From Eutypa lata (taxonomy: Eukaryota > Ascomycota > Sordariomycetes > Xylariales > Diatrypaceae), in NCBI GenBank assembly GCA_022661535.1, contig JAKULF010000009.1, positions 2,046,001 to 2,110,000 on the forward strand: a stretch of DNA of 64,000 nucleotides, read 5' to 3'. The notes below the pieces were generated by a model, which saw only the letters and a program-made list of their open reading frames with translations, had not been told where the DNA came from and did no database searches. The position numbers and the translations under genes were made by a program. Of this stretch, positions 1 to 9,409 are shown piece by piece (position 1 is the stretch's first letter; every line of letters starts with the position of its first letter).

Positions 1-552
1 GCCCGCACCAACGAAGCCGACTGGATCTTTTTCGGTGGCGATATTTGCCATTTTGCAGGGAGCTTTCGTCCAACGCAAGACGTCCCCATGCCCGACCCTC
101 TTCCGTCCGATGTCCAACTCCATTCACATCTCCCTCGGCCCTGCCCCGCTTCTATATTTACTTGCTGCCATCCGGCCGGCGAGGAAGCCGGCAAGAAGGA
201 ACCATACTATACGGTAGCCAAGTATGACAACACGATATATGTGGATCCCGAGCTGGCGGACAAGAGCATAGCCTTGCTGGCCAACTTCGACGCGAGTCCC
301 AATGTGCTAGTCGCTATTGCTCATGACCCTGCCATTGCCGCCTTCCTCCCATGCATAGACCAGCCCGGCAACGAACAAAGTGACATCGGTGGTTGGAGGG
401 CAGCAGGATTCAAGGCGAAGTGTCACTGGGATTTCCTCAACGAGCTCCCTCAGGACGGGATGCCGGGGAAGTCGAAATTGGTGGAAGGATATAACTGTGC
501 TGGAAATGAGTACTTTTATGACCTGGAGAACATGATGTTATATCTAAAGTAG
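1..552 (+). CDS. Metallo-beta-lactamase-fold hydrolase, C-terminal part (cut by window edge)
   Basis: The reading frame is open from base 1 to the TAG at 550-552 without a start, so the 5' part lies outside the window. About 183 residues are seen. The pattern resembles the C-terminal half of fungal metallo-beta-lactamase superfamily proteins: a GGDICHFAGSFRPT block at the left edge (GD plus H is typical of the third metal-binding region), then an AIAHDP block near residue 110 that supplies the late conserved His-Asp context, and a W/F-rich tail. Such proteins are usually cytosolic zinc hydrolases acting on lactones, thioesters or esters; the substrate cannot be told here. The N-terminal HxHxDH motif would be upstream and is not visible. 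No intron is needed in the visible part. Confidence 0.7.
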   Translation, partial: ARTNEADWIFFGGDICHFAGSFRPTQDVPMPDPLPSDVQLHSHLPRPCPASIFTCCHPAGEEAGKKEPYYTVAKYDNTIYVDPELADKSIALLANFDASPNVLVAIAHDPAIAAFLPCIDQPGNEQSDIGGWRAAGFKAKCHWDFLNELPQDGMPGKSKLVEGYNCAGNEYFYDLENMMLYLK

Positions 553-1174
553 TTACTTCAATAGAAACTGTAGACATTCCATGCCACCCTTATCGTTGTG
601 TTTGACGAAATAGACGTTTAAGTGATAAATCTGATCCCTCCAGGCACTTGCCATCCATTTAGGGTGCTCCAAATGCGCCTTCATATTCCGTAGCAAACTA
701 CTAAGACTTTTTATCTTTAGCCCAGGAGATGATTGACTTGAGGCTGGCGTACGTCACTGTTAGATCCAATATCTTCGTGCCATTATTTACCCTATGAGAT
801 GGAGCGGATAATTTCGCACGTTACAAATGACATTGATACGGGCTCAGGAAATCTATCAACCGATTCGCGACAAGCGACGCGTAGGTCGAAAACCATTTTG
901 ATTCTTTTTTTTTTTTTTTTTTAATGAATATGACCCTCACTATCAGGTTAGGTATTGTGTGTTGACTACATATAAAAATGCAAGCTTTGACTGTCATCCA
1001 ATGATTTATCTATCATGACATAATAGAACACCGAAGCCAGTATGAATCCAGTCTCTAGGAACGATAACTAATCCTTTGCTGTGCAGAAAACAACTCAACC
1101 ACAGTCTCTAGCCGGCCTTGATCAAGTTTTGGAAAGAAGCCTAGCAGCCGCGTGGTCTCCAACGCATCGGACTC
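553..1174. other. Intergenic, no gene seen
   Basis: The stretch separates the tail of the lactamase-fold gene from the convergent RidA-like gene. It holds an uninterrupted run of 18 T at 905-922 and no convincing coding frame. Confidence 0.6.
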
Positions 1175-1585
1175 TCATTGTTTATCGGGGATGTAGGCCT
1201 CAACCTCGAGCTCGATCTGCATAGGAGCAAAGCCAAGACGGGGGACGGCAATGGCCGTCCAGACCGGTCGGTGGTTCGGGATGCGCTGCTTCAACTTGTC
1301 GACGACATACTGGTAGGTGGCGCCCATGTCCACATGGAGGCTACGGAGCAGGTATACGTCTTCCCAGCCACGGAGGCCGACGGTCCTCAGGACCCGGTCG
1401 ACGTTCTCGAATGCCAGGTCGACCTGTCCGAGCGGATCGTTCGCGTCGAGCTTGTTGTCGTTGGTCCAGCCCCCCTGACCTGAACACTTGACGATGTTGC
1501 CGATGACGACCGCTTGTCGGTAGTGGAATTTCTTGCCGTTCTCGGTGCCGGCTCCCGCTTCGTCGTAGTACTGAAGGGATGACAT
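1175..1585 (-). CDS. RidA/YjgF/YER057c/UK114-family protein (enamine/imine deaminase type)
   Basis: A single exon of 136 codons read on the minus strand. The ATG at 1585-1583 is preferred over an upstream in-frame start because it has a good context (CACC before ATG) and gives the family's usual length of about 130 residues. The protein shows the family's order: an N-terminal AVVIGNIVKCSGQ strand, a middle QVDLAFENVDRVLRTVG segment, and a C-terminal RPVWTAIAVPRLG segment followed by an ELEVEAYIPD tail. Canonical RidA proteins form trimers and hydrolyse reactive 2-imino or enamine acids. The family also has many members without that activity, and the catalytic Arg of the IPNHRPVWTAIAV region is shifted from the classic position, so the deaminase role is only inferred. 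It could also belong to a biosynthetic or catabolic set with its neighbours. Confidence 0.8.
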   Translation of the reverse strand: MSSLQYYDEAGAGTENGKKFHYRQAVVIGNIVKCSGQGGWTNDNKLDANDPLGQVDLAFENVDRVLRTVGLRGWEDVYLLRSLHVDMGATYQYVVDKLKQRIPNHRPVWTAIAVPRLGFAPMQIELEVEAYIPDKQ

Positions 1586-2994
1586 GGTGAAGGTTTGGTA
1601 CGACAAGGTAGTCGAATAGGGGGGTACGCGGAGGATAGGAAACACTATGATTAATGGTTAAGTGGTTCGGCTCTGCCGGTGATCAATGTGTTGGTATTTG
1701 TGAGAAAGAAAGAAAACTTATAACGATACTGAGATTTTCAGGAGGGGGTTTAGAAAAGACTCAGGACTATGATTTCCCCGGGAGGAGTGGATTACCTATG
1801 CTTTCTCCCATTTACATGACGACTGTGACATAATTACTAACTAACCAATATTCATCGATACCTAAGCACGACCCGGGATTTCGGAAGCCCGGCAGTTCGG
1901 GGCTGACTAACTAGATGGCGAAGAGCTGCTCATGTTCGTGAAGTCATAAAAGGGACCCACCTAGCACTAGGAATAGTTGTAGAAAGTTTAAGCTTCGCTT
2001 TAGGTAGTGAGTAAACGTCCCATGAAACGGTCTATTGTCGCCGAGGGGTGCAGTAACGGGGCTTTGTGTGTATGACTCGCTCTGGGGCAATCTCAAGTAC
2101 TTCGACGTTCATACGACATATAGACTTATTAAGTAGGTATTATTTCAATGTGATTCCTCTTTCTTTATTTCTTCGTAGCATCGACAAAATACACAAATGA
2201 TTTATGAAACAAAACACAGCGCTTTACCTCTTCGATCTTAGTTCTGTGTCATTCTTCCTGCTATTTCAACCCCGTATTACCCCTGTGAACATCCGCTCAC
2301 TCAATAAATCCCCACCTTTCTATCTGTGTTTTGTATAGTGGTTTGATCTTCCAAACCAAGGGCTTTAACTAGCTGTACGGATATGGTTGCTGCTATCTTT
2401 ACATCGAGGCACTGCAAGTTCATGAAAACCGTCGTTGGTACAATCATGTGTTCAGGGGTTAGTTAAGCCAATTTATTAAACTCTTTAAGTAAGCGACACA
2501 ATCTATTTTCATAGGGTGCACTTCAATATATGATGTGGCCATGTGCTGTTATTATTCCTACGGCTGGTTAAAGACCTTGGCTCGGAGAACCGAGTCGCTA
2601 TATTAAAGCTAAGTAAGCACCACCTAACTATGCGAAAGCTTGCAGAAGGAATTTCAAGTTCCAAACACGAAGGAGATATTGGAGAATGGCAGCACACCAG
2701 GGTCACGCTGTCAAGGTAATGATTTTTCCTTAAACTCTTCACTACGGTGATCCACATTGGATGAACAAATAAAAAAGATTTATTACGTAATATGTATTTG
2801 AGAGTTGAAACGATAAATAATAACCAATCATTGGTCACGGATACGATGAATAGGTGCTAGGTTCTAGATAGTGAAATATGTTAGTATGTTAGTTCAGACG
2901 TATTCTCGAACTAGCCGAAAGTTACCGCTGCTGAATCCCATTCTCATGCTCATGCTGCTAATTCCTTAAGGCGTGCCCCGGCCATTGGTCATCA
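1586..2994. other. Intergenic, AT-rich, no gene seen
   Basis: About 1.4 kb between the start of the RidA-like gene and the end of the dioxygenase gene. A minus-strand frame at 2509-2838 is open but has no family resemblance and no splice context, so it is not called. Confidence 0.6.
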
Positions 2995-4127
2995 CTAGAA
3001 AATGTGTCCCATAGGAAGGTCTGGTAATAGAGAGAGGAGTCCCTGGTTGTTGCTGCTGAAATTGGGGTTGAATTTGACAGTCTTGTGATCCACGCCTTCT
3101 GGCATGAAGTGGGCTTGGTAAGAAACAGGATGGGACACTCGTTCTGCCCATTGCGTTACCAAAGGGCGAGCTGATTCAGGAAGGACAACCTTCGCAGGGC
3201 ATTGGTACCACTGATTTACTCATTGATTAGCCTACGCTTTTGGACCCTAAAAGAAAAGGTGTGATTGGTTACTTACCCATGGGGTATGGACGAACGCCAA
3301 CATGATCCTTGGATTTGGTGAGGGGTTGGACAGTCCAGCGTGCCAGAGCCGCAAGTCACGAACGATAGCAGAGCCTCTCTTCACTACGGGCTGGATTGGC
3401 GGGGCTGTCGCGGCCCGTCTCTCCAGAAGTGGCGACCGAATGCCAAACTGCGATTCCTTCTTATCCTCACTTGTCGTCACCTCTTCTTCGTCCTGGCTTA
3501 GACAGTTGCGGTGGTCGGCAAACGAGGTATCCCGGTGGGTCCCTAACCATATCTCGGTAGACCCGTTGGCGGGGGAGACGTCCGTCAGGTAATAGTTGGC
3601 TACGAGAGAGAACGGGAACGTGGCATGGTTGAAGGTCAAGTCGGCATGCACGTTCTGACGAGCACCGTGGAAATTCCCGAGAGCCGTGTTACCGTTGACG
3701 TAGTTGACATGAGGCTGCGGACCGAGTATACTCGAGATAACCGCCGACACTGGACCGTTTGCCCAAACGTCCTCATACATGAGGTCTGGGTCCAGTGGGG
3801 GACCTTGGGACATATTCCCAGTAGGCTTTCCGTCTTGCGAGTTCTACATATTGCCTCAGCATAATATACATTCTACGTAGCTTCTCAAATACTTACATTG
3901 TTGAAGTGTGTAGTCGGTAGCTTCGCCATCGCTTCTGCCTCCCCCGAAAGAACCTCGTTGAGCTTATCGATGTGATTCGTATCAATGGCATTTTCAAGAA
4001 TGACTAGCCCATCCCGATGCATTGCCGCGACGGCCTTGCCCAAATTAGCCAGACTCAGCTGTTGAGATTCTCTCTCCTCGTCCGTGAGCTGGACAACAAC
4101 GGGTTGTTGAAACATAAGTTCGGGCAT
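2995..4127 (-). CDS. Phytanoyl-CoA dioxygenase (PhyH)-family Fe(II)/2-oxoglutarate oxygenase
   Basis: Three exons: 4127-3897, 3843-3277 and 3210-2995, giving 337 residues. Both introns (53 and 66 bp) have GTAAGT donors and keep phase 0. The family of non-haem iron oxygenases uses 2-oxoglutarate and O2 to hydroxylate its substrate. The iron-binding HxD is in NVHADLTF (His143 and Asp145), the distal His in LRLWHAG (His245), and a likely 2-oxoglutarate-binding Arg follows in PNPRIMLAF (Arg256). The segment GNMSQGPPLDPDLMYEDVWA early in exon 2 is characteristic of the fungal branch. No signal peptide or membrane segment is seen. It faces the sugar transporter across a 661-bp divergent promoter, so the two may be co-regulated. 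The substrate is unknown; fungal members act both in catabolism and in natural-product tailoring. Confidence 0.85.
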
Positions 4128-4788
4128 TCTGTAAGCTAAAAAAGCGTTCTAATGGCTGCATGTCCCCAAAATGATTTGTTAAAAGGGAAGATAGCGTATT
4201 TAATTATAGACATCTAGTTAGCCGGTAGATATCATGACTTTAGTAACACCCAAGACCGAAAGGTCTACATCAACTATTTAGAAGGCTAAGATAATACATT
4301 GCACAAAAAGCGAACCCGTAGCTCTTGGAACTCCTTTTTCTCATGCCATCCGGTGTTCAGGTCCGATGTCAAGCAAGACTGATTAATAGCGACTACCTCA
4401 GGAGGTGTGGGTTCCTTCGGACCAAGTCCGATCTCCCGGGGACCCGAAAACCCACTTTGTCGTAGCCAATGAATCCTGTCAAAATCATATATTGTATTAA
4501 TAATACTGATAAGCCTCATATTTACTAGATTAGGCAAACTATGCAATTTACTAGTCCCGATTCTCCCTGGGCAGCCTGACTAACCATCGATACTCCAAAA
4601 TTCAACTCCTGGCATTGATAGGGGTGTGTTGTGCCTCTCCTTATCAGCCACTCATAACAAGATATGGGTTAAGTATATCAATGTTCTATGGCCATCCTTG
4701 AAGTAGTATACAAACATATATGCTACAGGTGTTTGGTTTTTCAGGAATGGAATCTCGTCCGAAGCATTAATTAATACACCGCGGCAAA
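4128..4788. promoter_or_regulatory. Divergent promoter region, dioxygenase / sugar permease
   Basis: 661 bp between two divergent start codons. Two inverted CGG/CCG pairs of the kind bound by Zn(2)Cys(6) dimers are present: CGG-N9-CCG at 4351-4365 and CGG-N7-CCG at 4418-4430. The different spacings mean that no single factor can be inferred. No convincing open frame is seen. Confidence 0.4.
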
Positions 4789-6822
4789 ATGACGCCTCTG
4801 AACTGGTTCACTGTTCAACATGAGAAGAAATGGGAGATTCTCGGTCACCAGAAACGGTTTGCGTTCTGGGTCTTGTACTCATCCATCGGTTCTATGATGC
4901 TAGGTAAGTACTTACTTAAGTAGTCATAGAAATGTTTTTTGCTTACGTACGTTCTGCGTGGTGACTAACGGACATCTTTGCTTTTTTAGGATTCGACTGG
5001 GGAATATCTGGGACGGCGACAGCGATGCCAGCTTTTCAACAACAAATGGGAATTCCATGGCCCGATTCCGAGTCCGGATATCTCATACCTGCCCGTATCC
5101 AGTCGGGCTGGGCCGGTGCTCTCTCGGCGGGTGAGGTTGTTGGGGTGTTGCTCGCCGGTTACGTGCTTAACCTGGTCGGACGCAAACATTCAATCGCACT
5201 CAGTGCTATGATCGCAGTCGTGGGGATTTCGATGCAGGTCGCCAGTAAAGAATGGAAGCTCTTCCTTGTTGGTAGACTGGTCAACTGTATGTCCTATATT
5301 TGACCTTGATTTTGTCGAGAAGATTGATTGACTCTCTTACTTAGCCTTGGGATTCAGTATCGCCTATATCCAATCTCCGGTATGGATCGGAGAGAACTCC
5401 CGTCCTGAGCTCAGAGGTTTCTTCCTGTGCATCACAAATACCTCGATTGTTCTGGGCCAACTCATACAGTCGTAAGTCTATGCATTACCAAGCTCGTTTA
5501 CAACCATTTGACCGAGGGAATAGGGTTGTTACTCGTGGTGTCGAAACCATCGATGGGAAATGGTCATATCAGACCCTGGTGGTCCTGCAATATCTTTATT
5601 GCGGTAAGTTCGAAGTTCGAATCTAGTATTGCTCAACACATGGAAACTAATCGGGCCTTAGCATTACTCCTGGTCGGATATCCTTTCTTCCCTGAGTCCC
5701 CCTATTATCTTCTACACAAGGGCAAGCCTGAAAATGCAAGACAGGCTTTAATCAGGGTCCACGGTTTAGGGGATGAAGATCTTATCAATGCTGAGATTGA
5801 ACGTCTCCAGACGGCGATTGACGTCAATGTATCACTCGACGCTGCTCAAAAAGAAGGAGGCTTTTTACTCGTTCAATGTTTCCGAGGCAAGAATCTGGTA
5901 AGTCGCACTTGACCCTTTCGCTACGACGTCATTTTTCAAGTTTAAGCTCATGGGGATATAGAAACGAACTTTGATCGCCGTGATGCCTGCTGCGGCTCAA
6001 CACCTTATCGGCGGCGCCTTTGTTTTTAGTACGTCCGGCCACGTCGCGAGCCCTTATGAATTACTTCTGACATTTTAGGTTACATTACGTACTTCCTCGG
6101 CCTGTTGAAGATCCAGGAGAACTTCACCGTCTCTGTTGTGCTATATGTAGTCATGCTTCTCTCGACGATTTCAGCATTTGGCCTGATTGAAGTTGTTGGG
6201 CGGAGACCTCTGTTGGTCTGGGGCATGGCTTTCCTGGCCTTTGTTCAAATCGTACGTTGATACCCATTTGTAACTAAGGCGTCCTCTCACTAATACGCCT
6301 TCCTTGTAGCTCATGGGTATCATGGGTTGCATAACGAGCTCGGCCGCCATATGGGTCATTCTTGTCTGCATGTTCCTCTGGGCTATAGTATATCAACTCA
6401 CAATCGGTGCCGTCGGCTTAGCTATAGGTGCTGAACTGCCTTCAGTGCTCCTGAGGGCAACGACCGTATCCATCGTTGGGTTCACCACAAGCATATTTGG
6501 GTGGCTTATCGGCTTCATTTCGCCGTACATGATCAACACCGATGCAGGAAACCTAGGGGCTAAAGTGGGCTTCGTTTTCGGAAGCTGCGGTGTGCCACTG
6601 TTCATCTTGTTTTACTTCTTTGTCCCCGAGACCAAGGGTCTCAGCTTCGACGAGATGGATCACCTTTTTGCTGAAAACGTCTCGCCTCGACACTTTCAGG
6701 GTGCCGTCAAAAGTCATCGCGATAGAATCATCTATGGGGAAGAGGCAAAGGATGAGATCCAGTCTACCGCAGCCAAGCAAAGTGACAGCACCACTGACAA
6801 GAGTGTCCCGGGAAAACTCTAA
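4789..6822 (+). CDS. MFS sugar:H+ symporter, sugar-porter family (alpha-glucoside/oligosaccharide permease-like)
   Basis: Eight exons (4789-4903, 4990-5286, 5345-5471, 5524-5603, 5662-5897, 5962-6028, 6079-6251, 6310-6822) join in phase to a 535-residue protein. It has the family's 12-TM layout. After TM2 comes the LVGRKHS loop (the GRK of the sugar-porter G-R-[KR] motif), later a VVGRRPL loop between the two halves, and the C-terminal [16 protein letters not shown], which is the PETKG signature with the DE(M)DxLF extension seen in maltose/oligosaccharide permeases. It should act at the plasma membrane. It is divergent from the PhyH gene and convergent with the oxidoreductase. With a beta-mannosidase and a regulator close by, uptake of manno-oligosaccharides or another beta-linked disaccharide is a reasonable inference, but the substrate cannot be read from sequence. 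Confidence 0.88.
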
Positions 6823-7649
6823 TCAAGGTTCGGTACCTTGCAAGCGACATCAACTGGTTCCAACTTTTTCGTACTATTGAAAGTGACGAACTCAGAACAC
6901 CTGCAATTAATAGTAATAGGTATACTATATTACATCAGCAATATATTGAAAGCATTTGACTGGACGATATCGGACCTACCTATGATATTTATCGTTATTG
7001 ATATGCAAAACATTATCTTCAGAAGTCTTTGATGCGAATTTTATAATGCTCGATATGGACATAATTGCCCAAAGGGTACATCCATCTGGTTTGCCTGGTA
7101 TTCTAGCAGTAGTGAATTTGGCTGTTCCTGTGACAAGGGCTGTAGGGCTTGGAACTGAGATTCTATTCAACAAATAATTATCTTTGGTCCTAAGGTCCAT
7201 GAAGTCCTTTTATCTGTTCTGTATGACTGTAAGGACGTCGACTATGTATATACCAAATAAAGGTACGTATCTAATATTCGTCTACCGTCCTAGCCGCTGA
7301 TAATAGGTGTTGGCTCTTATTAGGCATCTATGCATTCCTAAGTTGTCGTATAACCTGCAAGTGTTGGCATATTGATAATCTCTGCAGATACCCTGCAGTT
7401 AACAGGACGTGGCTCTATTTCCTACTCTCTTACACTTTATCGAAATAGGGAACGTTATTTATTCAATAACAAGGGCAGCTTTGCTACCGTCTTATTGTTC
7501 ATCACCTCAAGTTACCAAGTTTAACAATCTCAGGCTAACTTTAATTGTTCTCAAGAATCGAGTTATACCTGATCAGAAAGAGATTCCCTTAGAGCACTAG
7601 ACAAGAAAGTTGTATCCAAGTGGACTATAATAAGAAAATAAAGACGTCA
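6823..7649. other. Convergent intergenic region, no gene seen
   Basis: About 830 bp of AT-rich sequence between the 3' ends of the permease and the oxidoreductase. Several short open frames lack family resemblance and splice sites. Confidence 0.55.
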
Positions 7650-8775
7650 TTATATCGGAAAGGCTTGCCATTGGAGCATATTTTCCAAAAGTTCCAAGTC
7701 CTTGAGTGCCTCTTGTGGCGAGCTTCGATTATCCAGGCACCCCGTCGAGATAGCATCAGCAAATGCGAATACCTCCCTTCCGACGCCGGAATTAAACACA
7801 AATTTCTCCGTGGATATCTGCTCTTCAGTTGACCCAGGGAATGCTGTCGTCACCTCGGTGGGCCGAACAACTACCCTGCACTTCGTAGTCACAACTTCCA
7901 CGGCGAAATCTTCCTTGCATATTACACCAAAGGACATACTCAGTGTTCCGTACATTCCATTACTCGCCTTCAGAATCGCAAAAACCGTATCAGTAGGCCC
8001 CAGTTTCTCCTGGAGTGATGTGGATTTGGCAGAATGCACAGTGACATCTAGGCCTACTGCCCCTAAGAGGGAGCGCATCGCGGCAATGAAATGGACACCG
8101 CCGTCGAGAAGGAAACCGCCTTGGTATTCGGCATCTTTCCGCCTATCATTGAGTTAGGACTCGCGCACCGGAGCAAGAGCAGAATACAGCATACCACGCA
8201 GCTTGGAAATACTTGTCGTCGTCGCGTACGGAGGTGTAAAAGTTCAACGAGAACGTAACCACATCTCCACCGGTCTCCTTCAGTTTCCGGCACCCATGTG
8301 AAACGGCCTCTAAAAATCTCACGTTCTCACCAACACCCCACAGAGTGGGAGTCGGCATCGATCCATGAGCTGCTATCAATCCTCTACTGGTACGCATGTC
8401 AGGTCCAATTGGCTTTTCGCTAAGCACATGCTTCCCGGCTTGTATAGCCTTCTTGATGACGTCCGGTTGCACCATGATCGGCAGGCAAATAATAACAGCC
8501 TTTATATCTTCTCGAGAGAGCAGATCCTCTAGGCTGTGGTTTGGTCTGCTTGGAGAATCATAGTATACATCAATCGAACCTGTCGAAAGACTCGCAAGGG
8601 CGTCGGCGGACTTCATTGATCTTGAATAAATAGCTTTAAGACAAAGATCCCCGCAAGCCTCGACGGCAGGAATGTGGTCTGCCACATGTTAGCAAAGAGC
8701 GCCACAGAATCACAACGGGTCCAGACCTTCTCGGGCGATTAGGCCCGCCCCTAGGATGGCCACTCCTATGACCAT
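7650..8775 (-). CDS. Gfo/Idh/MocA-family NAD(P)-dependent oxidoreductase
   Basis: Three exons (8775-8727, 8678-8195, 8142-7650) give 341 residues. The first 49-nt exon carries the Rossmann start VAILGAGLIARE (GxGxxA type). The first donor is GTCTGG rather than GTAAGT-like, but the join is required by phase and restores the continuous family sequence. The cofactor-domain motif SEKPIGPD (the EKP motif, whose Lys contacts the nicotinamide) is near residue 105, and the substrate-domain block FLLDGGVHFIAAMRSLLG carries the family's HxxD/H-type His. These enzymes oxidise or reduce sugars, cyclitols and sugar-derived alcohols in the cytosol. The gene is divergent from the beta-mannosidase across 634 bp, which suggests shared control and a role in modifying the released sugar; the substrate is inferred only. 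Confidence 0.85.
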
Positions 8776-9409
8776 GGTGTAGTACGCCGGAGAAAACGAA
8801 GAGGCTATAGCTAAATGTTCCAAGCGAATTTCATTAAAGACTGCGTAGTAAACAGCGAGTGTCCTCTAGATTGAAAGTTTATCAAAAAAAGAGTCTAATC
8901 TTCCTATGGGAGTTTCACCTAAAGTATATACACCCAACGAAGCATCTCAAATATTTGGACGATACTTCCTAAGGGCACAACTATAATGTGTAGTCTGCAT
9001 GTTACTCTGATAGAAAGGATGCCATCCAGCTACTATAGATATAATTAGACTAGTCTATTATGCCTAGGCTAGAGCTTGTCGATTTTAGATCTTTTAGACC
9101 ATTGCATGCTTACATGCCTAGTATCTTTCCCCGTTAAAGGGGCTAGGGCCCATTTAAAGTTCGGATGCTCGGATCGGCCAACCATCTAATATAATGCTCC
9201 ACAAACTCCCGACGACCCGTTGCCAGAGAACGAGAGTTTCTGGCTTAGATTCGAAACGTTGGCCTGGCTCTAAATAATGTAGCAATTAAGAGAAACCTCT
9301 ACGGCTAGCATAATAATTGAGTCGCAATGCCGCACAGAAACCAGGAAATGCACACCCATTTTTGGATTTTACTTAGATCCTTTCCTTCATCTACATTCCA
9401 ATCATCATA
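8776..9409. promoter_or_regulatory. Divergent promoter region, oxidoreductase / beta-mannosidase
   Basis: 634 bp between divergent ATGs. A cluster of CGG triplets (CGG-N5-CGG-N2-CGG) lies near 9162-9177. No coding frame is convincing. Confidence 0.4.

Noticed and set aside
1178..1483. Open frame antisense to the RidA-like gene
   Set aside because: It mirrors the GC-rich coding strand of a recognised family and shows no features of its own.
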